Shown piece after piece: positions 8,251 through 17,373 of a DNA stretch of 64,000 nt; position 1 is the stretch's first letter, and every line of letters begins with the position of its first letter. The position numbers and the translations under genes are program-made. The notes under the pieces were generated by a model, which saw nothing but the letters and a program-made list of their open reading frames with translations, ran no database searches and was not told the origin of the DNA. The DNA comes from Halalkalicoccus jeotgali B3 (GTDB taxonomy: Archaea; Halobacteriota; Halobacteria; Halobacteriales; Halalkalicoccaceae). The stretch spans positions 342,286-406,285 of the forward strand of contig NC_014298.1 of the NCBI RefSeq assembly GCF_000196895.1, given 5' to 3'.

Positions 8251-9279
8251 TTAGGAATTTCGGGCTCCGAAAGCGCTTTCCGAAAGTCGGTAGACCCGGG
8301 CGCGTTTCTCGCCGTCGGCATCGATCAGATGATAGTGTTCCATCTTCCCAAGGTAGTTCCGGACGCTCCGTCTGGACTTTGGATCGTCACAGCGCTGCTC
8401 GTACTCTTCATACAGCGTCCCCGGTGTCGTCTCACCATGGTCTTCGATGATCTCATAGAGGACCTGCTGATCATGCGAAAGCTGCTCGATCGTTTTCTGC
8501 CGAAGCTCCGAGCGAGTATCGGGAACCGCCGCGTCGATGATCTCGGTTGTGAGCGACTCGGCGCCGCCGCGAGAGGCTTTGCGAGCGGCCGTTCGGAGAA
8601 TCCCGATCGCAACCCGAGCGTCCCCAGCGGCTCGATCAGCGATCAATTCCATCTGTTCACGTGAAACGACGCCGTCTGCAAGCCCCGAATTTGCTCTCGC
8701 ATCGAGGATCGCGACAATTTCATCAAGAGAATAGGGGTCAAACTGGACCCGCTCGCTGCCGGTGAGGCGACTGTAGAGGCGATCGCCGAGGTTCGAGTAA
8801 AACTCCTGCTCGTCGTTTGCGATGAGAATCAGCGAGATATGAGACAGGGTGTAGAGATCATAGAGGACGTCTTTTTCCTCGAGTTGGTCGACCTCATCGA
8901 GGACGACAACATAGGGATCATCGTTCGCCTCGCAAATGCGATCGTAGAGAACATCACGGGGCGTCGATTGGCGATGGATGTCGAGTGTGCGATCGAGCCC
9001 TTCGAGGAGCCGATAGAGCACACGATAGCGGTTATAATCCTGCCAACAGTTAACATACTGTGTCCGGACGTTGAACGAGTTCTCACGAAGTTGTTCGACA
9101 GCGTAGCGAGCACAGCAGGTCTTCCCGACACCGGTCGGACCGAAGATAGCGGCCGTTTCAGCAGGCTCTCCACGCAGGACAGGCGCAAGGATCCCGGAGA
9201 GGTGGGTGAGCTCCGTATTGCGGTGGACGACCTCTTCTGGGACGAACGTATCCTGGAACACTCGAGCGTCCGTGATCAC
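8251..9279 (-). CDS. orc: Orc1/Cdc6-family AAA+ ATPase
   Basis: The 342-residue protein has an Orc1/Cdc6 layout. Walker A is GPTGVGKT (about 48-55), Walker B is VVLDEVDQLEE (about 124-134), sensor 1 is LILIANDEQEF, and the sensor 2 region is AAGDARVAIGILRTAA. A winged-helix C terminus follows, with YEEYEQRCDDPKSRRSVRNYL. The start is GTG 9277-9279; no in-frame ATG lies close upstream. It heads the operon with the RecA-like, small and PolB genes. No origin-box cluster like that at 54 kb is seen beside it, so its role may be repair or accessory rather than origin firing. Confidence 0.9.
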   Translation of the reverse strand: MITDARVFQDTFVPEEVVHRNTELTHLSGILAPVLRGEPAETAAIFGPTGVGKTCCARYAVEQLRENSFNVRTQYVNCWQDYNRYRVLYRLLEGLDRTLDIHRQSTPRDVLYDRICEANDDPYVVVLDEVDQLEEKDVLYDLYTLSHISLILIANDEQEFYSNLGDRLYSRLTGSERVQFDPYSLDEIVAILDARANSGLADGVVSREQMELIADRAAGDARVAIGILRTAARKASRGGAESLTTEIIDAAVPDTRSELRQKTIEQLSHDQQVLYEIIEDHGETTPGTLYEEYEQRCDDPKSRRSVRNYLGKMEHYHLIDADGEKRARVYRLSESAFGARNS

Positions 9280-9448
9280 ATTGCAGAATGAGTTGCAAAT
9301 GAAGGGTAATAAACGGTACTGGGGTGGTTCCGAAAGTTCCGATAAGTAGTGGGTTGATCAGCAATGGATACTCGTATTCGATTCGACTGGTCGCATTCGC
9401 GACTGAGACACCACCTTTTCGGACATGCGAGCCGAAGCCATCGGTGAC

Positions 9449-9634
9449 ATGAGCATGAAAGACAAACTCCGTCGACTCATTGGTCTCGTAGAGGGCCACG
9501 AAGACAAGGTGGCCGAGCAAGTCGGCAAGCGTACCAGTATGGACAAAAAGCAGGCCAAGGATCGTATTCATAAAATTCAGGAAAAGGTCAATGAAGACTC
9601 AAACACCGACGACAGAGACCGAAACCAGAAGTGA
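9449..9634 (+). CDS. Small charged protein, Rv0909-like antitoxin resemblance
   Basis: A GGTGA ribosome-binding sequence at 9443-9447 precedes ATG codons at 9449 and 9455, so translation probably starts at one of these and not at the upstream ATG 9425. The product is about 60 residues, highly charged and helical (MKDKLRRLIGLVEGHEDKV, then KKQAKDRIHKIQEKVNE). It loosely resembles the short DKV...K antitoxin family (Rv0909/MT0933 type), but no toxin gene adjoins it. It is divergent from the Orc-like gene. Function is not established. Confidence 0.45.
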   Translation: MSMKDKLRRLIGLVEGHEDKVAEQVGKRTSMDKKQAKDRIHKIQEKVNEDSNTDDRDRNQK

Positions 9635-9891
9635 CGACAGCGAACAGTTCCTGAGTAAGGTCACATCCGTATGGGATGAGACAACCGTCGTGAGTGGAAA
9701 TCCCACAGAGGAGGCGACATTGGCGAGGTGCGATGGTGAACAATGGAGAATTCGTTGCTCGTCTGTGGCCATCTCGATAAGAGGCAGAAAAACGGAATCA
9801 CAGCATACGGCGTTTTTGCGCTCAGAGGATGGCTGTCGGCCTCATCTAGGCCGACTTGCGGGCGCTCGCCGAGCCCAATTTCATCGGTCAG
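9635..9891. other. Intergenic stretch, no supported gene
   Basis: Between the small gene and the stop of the giant beta-galactosidase I see only short overlapping frames. One could be a decayed coding tail (ARCDGEQWRIR), and a 15-codon frame at about 9736-9783 (VNNGEFVARLWPSR) has no support. No hairpin terminator is evident. Confidence 0.4.
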
Positions 9892-12800
9892 CTACTCTCG
9901 GTTGGGTTTCGGAAGGCGCCGCTTTGCTAGTTCCATCGGATCTTCGTTAGCGAACGGCCGAAGCGAGACTGTGAAAGCCATCGTTTCGGGCTGAACCTGG
10001 TACTCAGGCAATGGAGTAGTCGGTGTTCCACCGACACCAGTCACTGCATGATCGAGGTTGAATCCGATAGAGCCGCGCTCTTCGAGTTCGTACTGGTGGT
10101 TCGCCTCATCTAGATTTGCGTACTGCTCGAGACTGACATGCATCTCAGGATGTGCACTTGCCGCGATACCAACGCCGTCGTCGTTCGAAACGGCAGCCCA
10201 GCGGGTCTCAGCCTTATTTCCGTTGTCCTGCGGTGGGAGATAAGGGACATACTGGTCAGCGACCGACCCCGAGTACCGACCGACGCGTACGCCCCACTTG
10301 CGGTCAGGCATCGTCTCCTGGGGGCCACGGCCGTACCACTCGAACTCGCCGAACGATTCGGGCAGTTCAAGCTGGACGCCTACCTTGGGTAACCAGCCGC
10401 TGATCGCACTCTGGAGTCGGTCATTAGGATCGGATTCGACATTAAGGACGATCTCGCCAGTCCCGAAGACCGTGTAGGTGTACCGCGTCGCGAATCCAGG
10501 CCCGTAGCCTTCGTCCTCAGCCTCTTCGAATTCATCAAGGTCGTACCACAGTACCGCATTCTCCGGCGGTTCGTCGAATTCCGTCGCGAGTTCCTCATCA
10601 TTGAGTGCGGTATCGTAGACGGCCACCGAATCGATCGTCGTTTCGGTGTAGCGGTCCTGATCAGCGTTCTGTCCGATTCGGACCGGCGCGCCACTTGAGT
10701 CGATATTCCCGATCGAGTGGCTCTCGGCGGCCAACCGTTCGCCGTCGAGGTACAACCGAAATTCGTCGTCAGCACAGACGCTCGTGAGCGTGTGCCACCC
10801 TTCACGAGCCTCGTCGGGGATCGGCGCCTGCATCGAGACCCAGTTACCGTCATAGACGAAGAACTCGAAGGCATCGCCGCCAGCGGTCTTCAACGCGTAT
10901 TGGTAATCACCCTTAGCGACCAATGGACCGTGCTCAGCGTCGTCGATTCCTTGGAAGGTGACCTCAAGGGTGAATCCCGGCTCGGTGAAATCGAGGGCAT
11001 CGGGCGTACCGACCTCGATGTAGTCGTCTTCTCCATCCAGCGCAACTGCGCTGCCGGAAACGCCCTCAACGATCTCAGGACTGCCTCGGAGTACGCCATC
11101 AGCCTCCGTTGAAGACGAATCAGGTGTAACAAGCCCTTCGTCTTCGGCGGTTCCCTCTGCGAAGCCTTCGACAGCGACGCGAGCGAGTGCGTCCTCCGGT
11201 TGATCGACATCGATCGACTCGACAACGTAGTTCAGATCGTTGAGCCCGGCATCGTACCAATCGGGCGCCTGTGCGCCGCCCCAATCCTGAAGTTCGTTCA
11301 TGATCGGCGCTCGCCAGGCGTTCAGCAGCGGGCCGCGATCGAGCAACTCGGTTCCATTGTACTCCATCGAGGCGAGCGTCCCAAGCTCCGTGTCGAAAGC
11401 ATACTCAAAGCTCTCGCCGCCGACCGTGATTGTCTCGTCAGATTCCGAGACCGACAGCGCTGGCATGTCCTCTATGCTCTCGGTTTCCGGATCGGGGACG
11501 TCGAACGGTACCGCAACCTGCTCGAAGGCGACTTCGTGGCCGGCGTCTGCGTAGTCGGTCGCTTCGGTGAGACAAGCCGAGACATCAAGCCAATACTCGA
11601 CGCCTGCCTCGAGGTCGGGTTCCTCGAAGGGGACGGTGACGGAGCAGGTCTCGCCTGGCGGGACGTCAAGATCGAGCTCGCCCGACTCGACAGTTTCGTC
11701 GTCAGCGGTGAGCTCCCATGTCACGTCCAACTCGTCGAGGTCGGTGAACCCGAAGTAATTTGTGATATAAATCTCGCCGTTCTCGACCGCGCGCGCAGCG
11801 AAGCCGACAGGCTGGTGGCTCTTCTTGAGTTCCCACATCTCGGGCTGGGGGGTGCGATCCGACCAGAGGGTGCCGTTGAGGCAGAACGCTCCATCGGGCC
11901 CTTCGAGGTGGTAGAACTGAAACGGTTCGCCGTCCTCAGTCTCGTCGTTCAGGTCTTGGTTCACCCAGTCCCAAATCCACCCACCCTGCAGACTCTTATC
12001 GCGCGCGAGCTCGGCGAAGTCGTATGACAGCGTCGCGTCTCCTGGCGAAGAATACTCATCTCCATCGGGGACGACGTCGTAGAGGGCCACCGAATCGAGC
12101 GTGACGCCCGTGTCGTTATCGGTATTGGGATCGCCGGCGATCCACAAGTCACTACTGGCTTCGAGGTCCTCGCCCGAATGACCCTCGGTACCTACCTGTT
12201 CGTCGTTGACGTATAGCTGCAGTTCGTCACCCGTGTAGACGCCCACAAGGGTGTGCCAGCCGTCCCCGTCCGGCGCCGACGCCGAGACTGACGCATCGCC
12301 GACTGAGAACTCGATCCCATCATCGGAGACCGCCAGCGCGTAGCCATCGGCAACAACGAGCGGAGTCCCATCAGTGATCTCCCGGACGACGATTTCGACA
12401 GTGAATCCCGATTCGGAAGATGCGATTCCCTCGATGCCGAGAACCTCGATGTGATCGTCGCCTTGGAAAACGATCTGGCCGTCGCCAGTGACCTCTGGAT
12501 TGCCGATGAGGACGCCATCGTTTTCACCCGCACCGTCGCGTGCCTGGCGGACTGGAGGCTGGATATACTCGGACCACATCTCGTGAATCAGCCCGAGACT
12601 GTTGCCCATCGCGTGGTTATACTCACCCATCATCACAGGTCGCAGGCCATCGCCGAGTCCGGAGCCGTCACCCTCGCTTACCATCCCATCGGGCATGGGA
12701 TAGCGCGGCCCCAGCATATCGCTGTAATCGATGGTCCAACCGCCGCCGTTGGGCTGGTGGTAAAGCTGTCGAGTGGTATCGACTCCGCGGGGCTCGAGGT

Positions 12801-14709
12801 CGAGCTCCTCGCCGACGCGATCTGCGTCGTCGGCCCCTGAAAGGTGGTAAGCTTCGAACGTATCGGGGATCCTGTCCGCGTTCTCCTCGCCGAGATTATA
12901 GGCAGCCATCGCAAGGTGTGGTGGACCCGTACCGGCCTCGTTACCCGTCGAGTAGACGAACACGGAGGCGTGGTTCTTGTCGCGCTGGACCATGCGGCGC
13001 CACCGAGTGAGCATCTGCTCATCAAATACGTCGACGTTGGCGGCCATCTGCTCCCACCAGTGAGTCTCGACGTTGATCTCGTCCTGCACATAGATCCCGT
13101 ACTCGTCAGCCAGCCGGTAAAACGTCGGATCATTCGGATAGTGAGAGGTCCGTACTGAATTGACATTGAACCGCTTCATGACCTCAAAGTCCGTTCGGAG
13201 AGTCTCGATTGGGACGTACCGGCCGTAATCGGGGTCGGTTTCATGGCGGTTCACTCCCCGGATGTTCATCGCTTCGCCGTTAACGTGCCACGTGGAACTC
13301 AACTCGCCGCGCTCGCTCTCATATGCTCGAAATCCGACCTTCTCAAGTAGTACTTCACAGGGATCGTCCTTGCTGTCAGGCTTGTCGAGCGGAACGAGTT
13401 CCAAAACCAGTGTATACAGCGTCGGATCCTCTGCAGACCACTTTTCAGGGTCGCTCACCTCGGTTTCGAGCGAGACGTGGGCACCCTCAGCGTCGACCGT
13501 GGCTAATCCAGACAGCGTTGCGACCTCTCGACCGACTGATCCGTTTTTCGGCGAACTGTGACCGGAGGCTTTGGAAGGGCTTCTACCCGCGTCACCTGCA
13601 GGTGGCCCACGACCTGGGAAGTCATTAGACCGATTGTGGCCCGATCTGTCGTCCGGTGGTCCGCGTCCGGGCGTTTCCTTAGGTGGACCGCGTCGGGGCT
13701 GGTCCGAATCAGGCGCATAGAGATGCCCTCGAAGTTCGTACTCACAGATTTCCTCACCGTTATTAGTAAGTTCGGCGTCGACTCGCAGCGTTGCATCCTC
13801 GTAGTCGTCGTCGAGATCAGTCCGGACAAAGAAATCGCGCACATGAACCGCCGGCGTCGAGTACAGAGAGACGCTTCGGAAGATCCCTGAGTAACGGAAC
13901 ATGTCCTGGGTTTCGATAGCCTCGCCGTCCGAGAAACGATACACTTGCAGGGTAACGGTGTGTGTTCCACCGGGCGTGACGTACTCAGTAACGTCGAATT
14001 CGCCGGGCGTCATCGATCCTTGGTGATAGCCGACGTATTGACCATCGATCCAAACGAAGTACGCCTGCTTCACGCCGGCAAAATGGAGAAACGTCTGGCG
14101 ACCGTCCCAGTCAGCGGGTACATCGAACGAGCGCCGATAGACACCGACTGGATTATTTTCTAGCGGAACCTCCTCGACGGGATTCGCATCGGAGGGGGGA
14201 TCGTAGTGGTTCCAAGTCAAATCAGAGTTGATGTACAGCCGTTGGCCGAATCCTTGGGTCTGCCAACTGCTCGGGACAGCAATTTCATCCCAGTCAATAG
14301 CGTCGTGAGAATCTGGAACCGCCGCATGGTTCTCATACCGTTTGAATCGCCAGTCTCCATCAAGCAATTGAAAATATGGCGACTGACCGAATCGAGTCTC
14401 TAAGCGTTCATAAGGGGAATCCGCGTCTATGGCCTGATCAACCGACTCAAATGGTACGGTCGTCGTAACGTGTGGCGATGCATGATTCTCTTCAAAGACC
14501 GCTGGATCGTCGATATACGACGAGAGTGTTCTTTCGTCAATTGTCCCCGGAGGAATGGTGGAGGAAGACTCGTGTACTCCTACAGCAGTTCCCACAGCAC
14601 CCCCAGTAGCTAGTGTTGCCATACCTGTCGCCTGTAGGAAGCGTCGTCGGGAGGTTGAAATTCGGTGTTCTATCGACTCATCCTCTAATGAATTATCTAT
14701 TCTACTCAT
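9892..14709 (-). CDS. Secreted GH2 beta-galactosidase with two inserted LamG domains
   Basis: The 1605-residue product has a Tat signal (SRRRFLQATGM near residue 20). It then follows the LacZ plan: sugar-binding jellyroll (about 110-300), Ig-like domain, TIM barrel, second Ig-like domain, and the C-terminal beta-galactosidase small-chain domain. The acid/base is Glu591 in STGNEAG and the nucleophile Glu696 in MMGEYNHAMGN. A LamG/concanavalin-like domain (about 733-885) interrupts the barrel just before the LQGGWIWDWVNQ strand. A second one (about 1190-1370) interrupts the small-chain domain before GFATRYTYTVFG. A Pro/Gly/Arg-rich linker (about 338-392) lies in an Ig-like domain. It probably attacks galactose-containing polysaccharide outside the cell. 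No co-transcribed partner is visible. Confidence 0.92.
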   Translation of the reverse strand: MSRIDNSLEDESIEHRISTSRRRFLQATGMATLATGGAVGTAVGVHESSSTIPPGTIDERTLSSYIDDPAVFEENHASPHVTTTVPFESVDQAIDADSPYERLETRFGQSPYFQLLDGDWRFKRYENHAAVPDSHDAIDWDEIAVPSSWQTQGFGQRLYINSDLTWNHYDPPSDANPVEEVPLENNPVGVYRRSFDVPADWDGRQTFLHFAGVKQAYFVWIDGQYVGYHQGSMTPGEFDVTEYVTPGGTHTVTLQVYRFSDGEAIETQDMFRYSGIFRSVSLYSTPAVHVRDFFVRTDLDDDYEDATLRVDAELTNNGEEICEYELRGHLYAPDSDQPRRGPPKETPGRGPPDDRSGHNRSNDFPGRGPPAGDAGRSPSKASGHSSPKNGSVGREVATLSGLATVDAEGAHVSLETEVSDPEKWSAEDPTLYTLVLELVPLDKPDSKDDPCEVLLEKVGFRAYESERGELSSTWHVNGEAMNIRGVNRHETDPDYGRYVPIETLRTDFEVMKRFNVNSVRTSHYPNDPTFYRLADEYGIYVQDEINVETHWWEQMAANVDVFDEQMLTRWRRMVQRDKNHASVFVYSTGNEAGTGPPHLAMAAYNLGEENADRIPDTFEAYHLSGADDADRVGEELDLEPRGVDTTRQLYHQPNGGGWTIDYSDMLGPRYPMPDGMVSEGDGSGLGDGLRPVMMGEYNHAMGNSLGLIHEMWSEYIQPPVRQARDGAGENDGVLIGNPEVTGDGQIVFQGDDHIEVLGIEGIASSESGFTVEIVVREITDGTPLVVADGYALAVSDDGIEFSVGDASVSASAPDGDGWHTLVGVYTGDELQLYVNDEQVGTEGHSGEDLEASSDLWIAGDPNTDNDTGVTLDSVALYDVVPDGDEYSSPGDATLSYDFAELARDKSLQGGWIWDWVNQDLNDETEDGEPFQFYHLEGPDGAFCLNGTLWSDRTPQPEMWELKKSHQPVGFAARAVENGEIYITNYFGFTDLDELDVTWELTADDETVESGELDLDVPPGETCSVTVPFEEPDLEAGVEYWLDVSACLTEATDYADAGHEVAFEQVAVPFDVPDPETESIEDMPALSVSESDETITVGGESFEYAFDTELGTLASMEYNGTELLDRGPLLNAWRAPIMNELQDWGGAQAPDWYDAGLNDLNYVVESIDVDQPEDALARVAVEGFAEGTAEDEGLVTPDSSSTEADGVLRGSPEIVEGVSGSAVALDGEDDYIEVGTPDALDFTEPGFTLEVTFQGIDDAEHGPLVAKGDYQYALKTAGGDAFEFFVYDGNWVSMQAPIPDEAREGWHTLTSVCADDEFRLYLDGERLAAESHSIGNIDSSGAPVRIGQNADQDRYTETTIDSVAVYDTALNDEELATEFDEPPENAVLWYDLDEFEEAEDEGYGPGFATRYTYTVFGTGEIVLNVESDPNDRLQSAISGWLPKVGVQLELPESFGEFEWYGRGPQETMPDRKWGVRVGRYSGSVADQYVPYLPPQDNGNKAETRWAAVSNDDGVGIAASAHPEMHVSLEQYANLDEANHQYELEERGSIGFNLDHAVTGVGGTPTTPLPEYQVQPETMAFTVSLRPFANEDPMELAKRRLPKPNRE

Positions 14710-14974
14710 ACTACCACCTTGTTTTCAGATGTAATAGTATATTCATCAACGCTAATAACCATTGATATTGTCATACAATGCTGAAACTCTCAGGGGACTA
14801 CTTAATAATAATGTACAAGGAAGGGCATGCCTTCTTTACACGAAGAAATGACACCGAACTAGCTTGGTAAGCAGGAAGAGCAGTACGTAAGAGACACCCG
14901 GCGGCGGAAACGACTCCGCCACGGCTGACTGAGGCCTCCCGACCGGATCATCCATCGACGGACGACGGGTAGGG
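14710..14974. other. Upstream region of the beta-galactosidase
   Basis: About 265 bases. The first 100 are AT-rich (TACTTAATAATAATG near 14797) and should carry the leftward promoter of the beta-galactosidase gene. A GC-rich inverted stretch GGCGGCGGAAAC...GACTCCGCCACGGC lies near 14900-14925. No gene is supported. Confidence 0.35.
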
Positions 14975-15101
14975 ATGAGATCGGCCGCTCTCGACGTCTC
15001 ATACGTGAGCACTACAGCGTTAGAGGATGAACAACAACGAAAGGGGCTCGAAACGGCATTCATCGCTCTCCATCGGCGTGTGGCTGACCGGAGTCCAACG
15101 G
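14975..15101 (+). pseudogene. 5' gene fragment cut by the IS element
   Basis: From ATG 14975 (or GTG 15005) a coding-like frame reads STTALEDEQQRKGLETAFIA then LHRRVADRSPTGEL, and continues straight into the right end of the IS200/IS605 element at about 15102. The composition is haloarchaeal and the opposite strand makes no sense as protein. The likely explanation is a host gene interrupted by, or captured next to, the transposon. The rest of the gene is not found on the far side of the element. Family unknown. Confidence 0.35.
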
Positions 15102-15116
15102 GTGAACTGCCCTACC

Positions 15117-16358
15117 CTACTCGCTCACGGCATCAGCCGTTCGCTCCTTGAGGGTAGGGCTTCCTGCTTCCACGACGCGCTTTGCAGATACAGGTGTATC
15201 CACAGGGAGCGCAGTCTCCACAGGCGTTGATTCGGAGTATCCCACTCCTATATCTTCGAGGCCGCGAGAAAGAATGTTCCACGCCGCGTTCGCGTCCCTG
15301 TCCGCCTCGAACCCGCAGGCAGGACAGGAGTGTTCACGGACCCACAACGATTTCTCCGTTGAGACGCCGCAGGACGCGCACTCTTTGGTCGTCCCTCTCG
15401 GGTTGACCGCCACGCAGTGCGTCCCCTCTCGCTTGCACTTGTATTCGAGCACCGAGAGGAACGTTCGCCACGCCGCAGACGCCGTATTGCGACTGTTCGA
15501 CGGAGATTCAAGCATCCCCTTCACATTCAAGTCTTCGACCGCCACGAGGTCGTACTCCCGTGCGTAGTACGCCGAGAGTTTGTGCAAGAAGTCGCGGCGC
15601 TTCCGACGGAGGTCGGCATAACACTCCGCAACTCGCCGACGTTGCTTCTCGTAGTTGTTCGACCCGTGTTGCTTCCGCGAGAGCTTCCGTTGCTCGCGCT
15701 CCAAGCGTTCACGTTCGTTCGAGAGGTCAAGCGACCTGACCGCCGTGCCGTCGGTGTCGTAGGCGTACTTGAGAATCCCCACGTCGATACCGACACACTT
15801 CTCGGGATTCTCAGGCGGCTCAGGCGGTTCTCGGTCGATTTGAACGCCGAAGGTGGCGAACCACTCGCCCGTCGGTTCCTTCTTGAGCGTGACTTGCTTG
15901 AGCTTTGCGTCGCCAGGGATGTCACGGTGGAGCCGAATCGATATGTCCGCAAGTTTCGAGAGCGACAGCACAGTCTGACCGCCCTTCTTGTCGAGCTTGA
16001 AGCCAGACTGACTGTACGTGAAACTGCGGAATTCTCGTGGTGGCTTCCACTTGAGTTGGCCGACGCCGTAGCCATTCTTCTTGAGTTTGGAGAGTCCTTT
16101 GAGATTGTCGAACAGGCGTTCCACAACTGTTTGGAGAACCTTCGAATACACGTCGGAGAGGCCGTCCCACCACGTCTTGAGGTCGGGTAGTTCCGACCGC
16201 AGGGTGGTCATGGACGGCAGTTCGCCGTGTTCGTCTTGGTACTCATTGAGTCGGTAAAGCGTATGGTTGTAGAGTTGCCTACAAATATCTCGGTGGCGGT
16301 CCAACTCCTCATGTTGGGCGTCGGACGGCTTGAGACGGTACTTGTAGGCGTAGTACAT
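15117..16358 (-). CDS. tnpB: TnpB, RNA-guided RuvC nuclease of IS200/IS605
   Basis: Starting at ATG 16358 (MYYAYKYRLKPSDAQ) the protein is 413 residues. The RuvC catalytic set is complete: Asp192 in CVGIDVGI, Glu275 in VAVEDLNVKG, and Asp353 or Asp355 in EADRDANAAW. A zinc ribbon with CASC (327-330) and CPAC (345-348) lies between the last two. TnpB proteins use an RNA made from the 3' end of their own element (omegaRNA) to cut DNA and help retain the transposon. The start lies 1 base past the tnpA stop. The conserved tail (RVVEAGSPTLKE) and the element end overlap the expected omegaRNA. Confidence 0.93.
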   Translation of the reverse strand: MYYAYKYRLKPSDAQHEELDRHRDICRQLYNHTLYRLNEYQDEHGELPSMTTLRSELPDLKTWWDGLSDVYSKVLQTVVERLFDNLKGLSKLKKNGYGVGQLKWKPPREFRSFTYSQSGFKLDKKGGQTVLSLSKLADISIRLHRDIPGDAKLKQVTLKKEPTGEWFATFGVQIDREPPEPPENPEKCVGIDVGILKYAYDTDGTAVRSLDLSNERERLEREQRKLSRKQHGSNNYEKQRRRVAECYADLRRKRRDFLHKLSAYYAREYDLVAVEDLNVKGMLESPSNSRNTASAAWRTFLSVLEYKCKREGTHCVAVNPRGTTKECASCGVSTEKSLWVREHSCPACGFEADRDANAAWNILSRGLEDIGVGYSESTPVETALPVDTPVSAKRVVEAGSPTLKERTADAVSE

Positions 16359-16359
16359 T

Positions 16360-16764
16360 CTACTCGCGTTGGTTCTCGATGTACTGGTGCAGCACATCCA
16401 GCGACACCTGCCCCGTCGAGATGAGGCAGTACGAGTCGTTCCAGAACGAGTCGCCCCACAGGTCGGTCTTCAGTTCGTCCGCGTACTCGTTGCGGATACG
16501 GCGGGCGGTTGCGCCCTTGACTGTGTTGATGAACTTCACGAGGTCTGTGGTTGGTTTTGCTCGGAACAGGATGTGAACGTGGTCGTCCTTTCCGTCGAGG
16601 TTCGTCAGTTCGACACCGTAGTTGTCAGTGAACCCGCTGATGACCTCGCGAATGAATTGGGTTCGCTCCTCGGTTAGCACTCCGCACCGATACTTTGTGG
16701 TGAGTATCAGGTGGTAGTGCAGGGAAAACGTCGAGTGCGCTCCCGAGTCGAGGTCGTATTCCAT
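16360..16764 (-). CDS. tnpA: TnpA, Y1 (HUH) transposase of IS200/IS605
   Basis: The 134-residue protein is full length for this family. The metal-binding HUH motif is H62-V-H64 in DDHVHILFRA, and the single nucleophilic tyrosine is Tyr128 in LHQYIENQ. It cuts and rejoins single-stranded transposon ends at subterminal hairpins. The stop (16360-16362) abuts the tnpB start. Nothing suggests inactivation. Confidence 0.93.
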   Translation of the reverse strand: MEYDLDSGAHSTFSLHYHLILTTKYRCGVLTEERTQFIREVISGFTDNYGVELTNLDGKDDHVHILFRAKPTTDLVKFINTVKGATARRIRNEYADELKTDLWGDSFWNDSYCLISTGQVSLDVLHQYIENQRE

Positions 16765-17040
16765 TGGGTTCAGTCACTACTATGCTACCCTACTGAAAAA
16801 ACGTTACGACTGCGTGGGTCTGTGGGCCTGCAACCGTAGAGTGTATGAAAACCGTGCGTCGCTGTATCCCCTCCCTGCTCGCGCCTTCCCTTCGGTCGGC
16901 GCTCGCTGAGGAAGGGGTCTTAGCGCCTCAATTCAGACAGAACGTACATTGCTTACAAACTCCAAATTGCTCACAAAATCTACAAAATCTAGATTTCCCA
17001 CACAATGTACAATATCCCGATATTATCTTGGTGATGGCCA

Positions 17041-17160
17041 ATGAGTACTGGAGAGTTCGAAGGACTTCCTGGTGCAGCAATTTCCCTCCTGAAGGGAGGG
17101 GTGGGAAAGTCCACAATCGCACTCAATATCGCGGATCGGCTCGCAGCTCGAGGTCCAACA
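17041..17160 (+). pseudogene. ParA N-terminal stub (deviant Walker A)
   Basis: ATG 17041 gives MSTGEFEGLPGAAISLLKGG, then VGKSTIALNIADRLAARG. The KGGVGKST motif is the deviant Walker A of ParA/MinD/Soj ATPases, and the following helix is typical. After about residue 38 the similarity stops; the rest of this frame, to 17262, reads as unrelated sequence. It is a truncated partition or segregation gene. The AT-rich upstream run (16940-17030) has TACATTG/ACAATGTA motifs that may be relics of its control region. Confidence 0.6.
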
Positions 17161-17373
17161 GATCGGACCCATAGAACACAGACAACGGCATTTCACGATT
17201 CTCAGCCGCAAAGACTCGTCGGTCAGGCGCTGCCAATATTACACGAGGGACTCCTCAGGTAGTCGCCACAAGCAACCCTATCCTAGTTCCACCTGATTCC
17301 AGCATCTCTCAGCAAAGTAGCCATAGTTAGAACCTATTCGAAGTGCTCAGCTTGCGTACTGATCGAAATATAA

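Larger units (their letters stand above)
15102..16930 (-). mobile_element. IS200/IS605-family insertion sequence (tnpA + tnpB)
   Basis: The element carries both an intact Y1 transposase and an intact TnpB in the same leftward orientation. The right end probably lies just past the tnpB stop, where the minus strand reads GGGCAGTTCACCC (about 15100-15112); the TnpB remnant at 24.8-25.1 kb ends in a matching GTAGTTCACCC. The left end is upstream of tnpA, and a GC-rich hairpin-forming stretch ending in GTCTTAGCGCCTCA at 16917-16930 is a candidate subterminal structure. There are no inverted terminal repeats, as expected for this family. Exact ends are inferred. Confidence 0.7.

Noticed and set aside
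9425..9448. Upstream ATG at 9425 as start of the small gene
   Set aside because: The GGTGA ribosome-binding motif at 9443-9447 and start of the helical conserved part favour 9449 or 9455.
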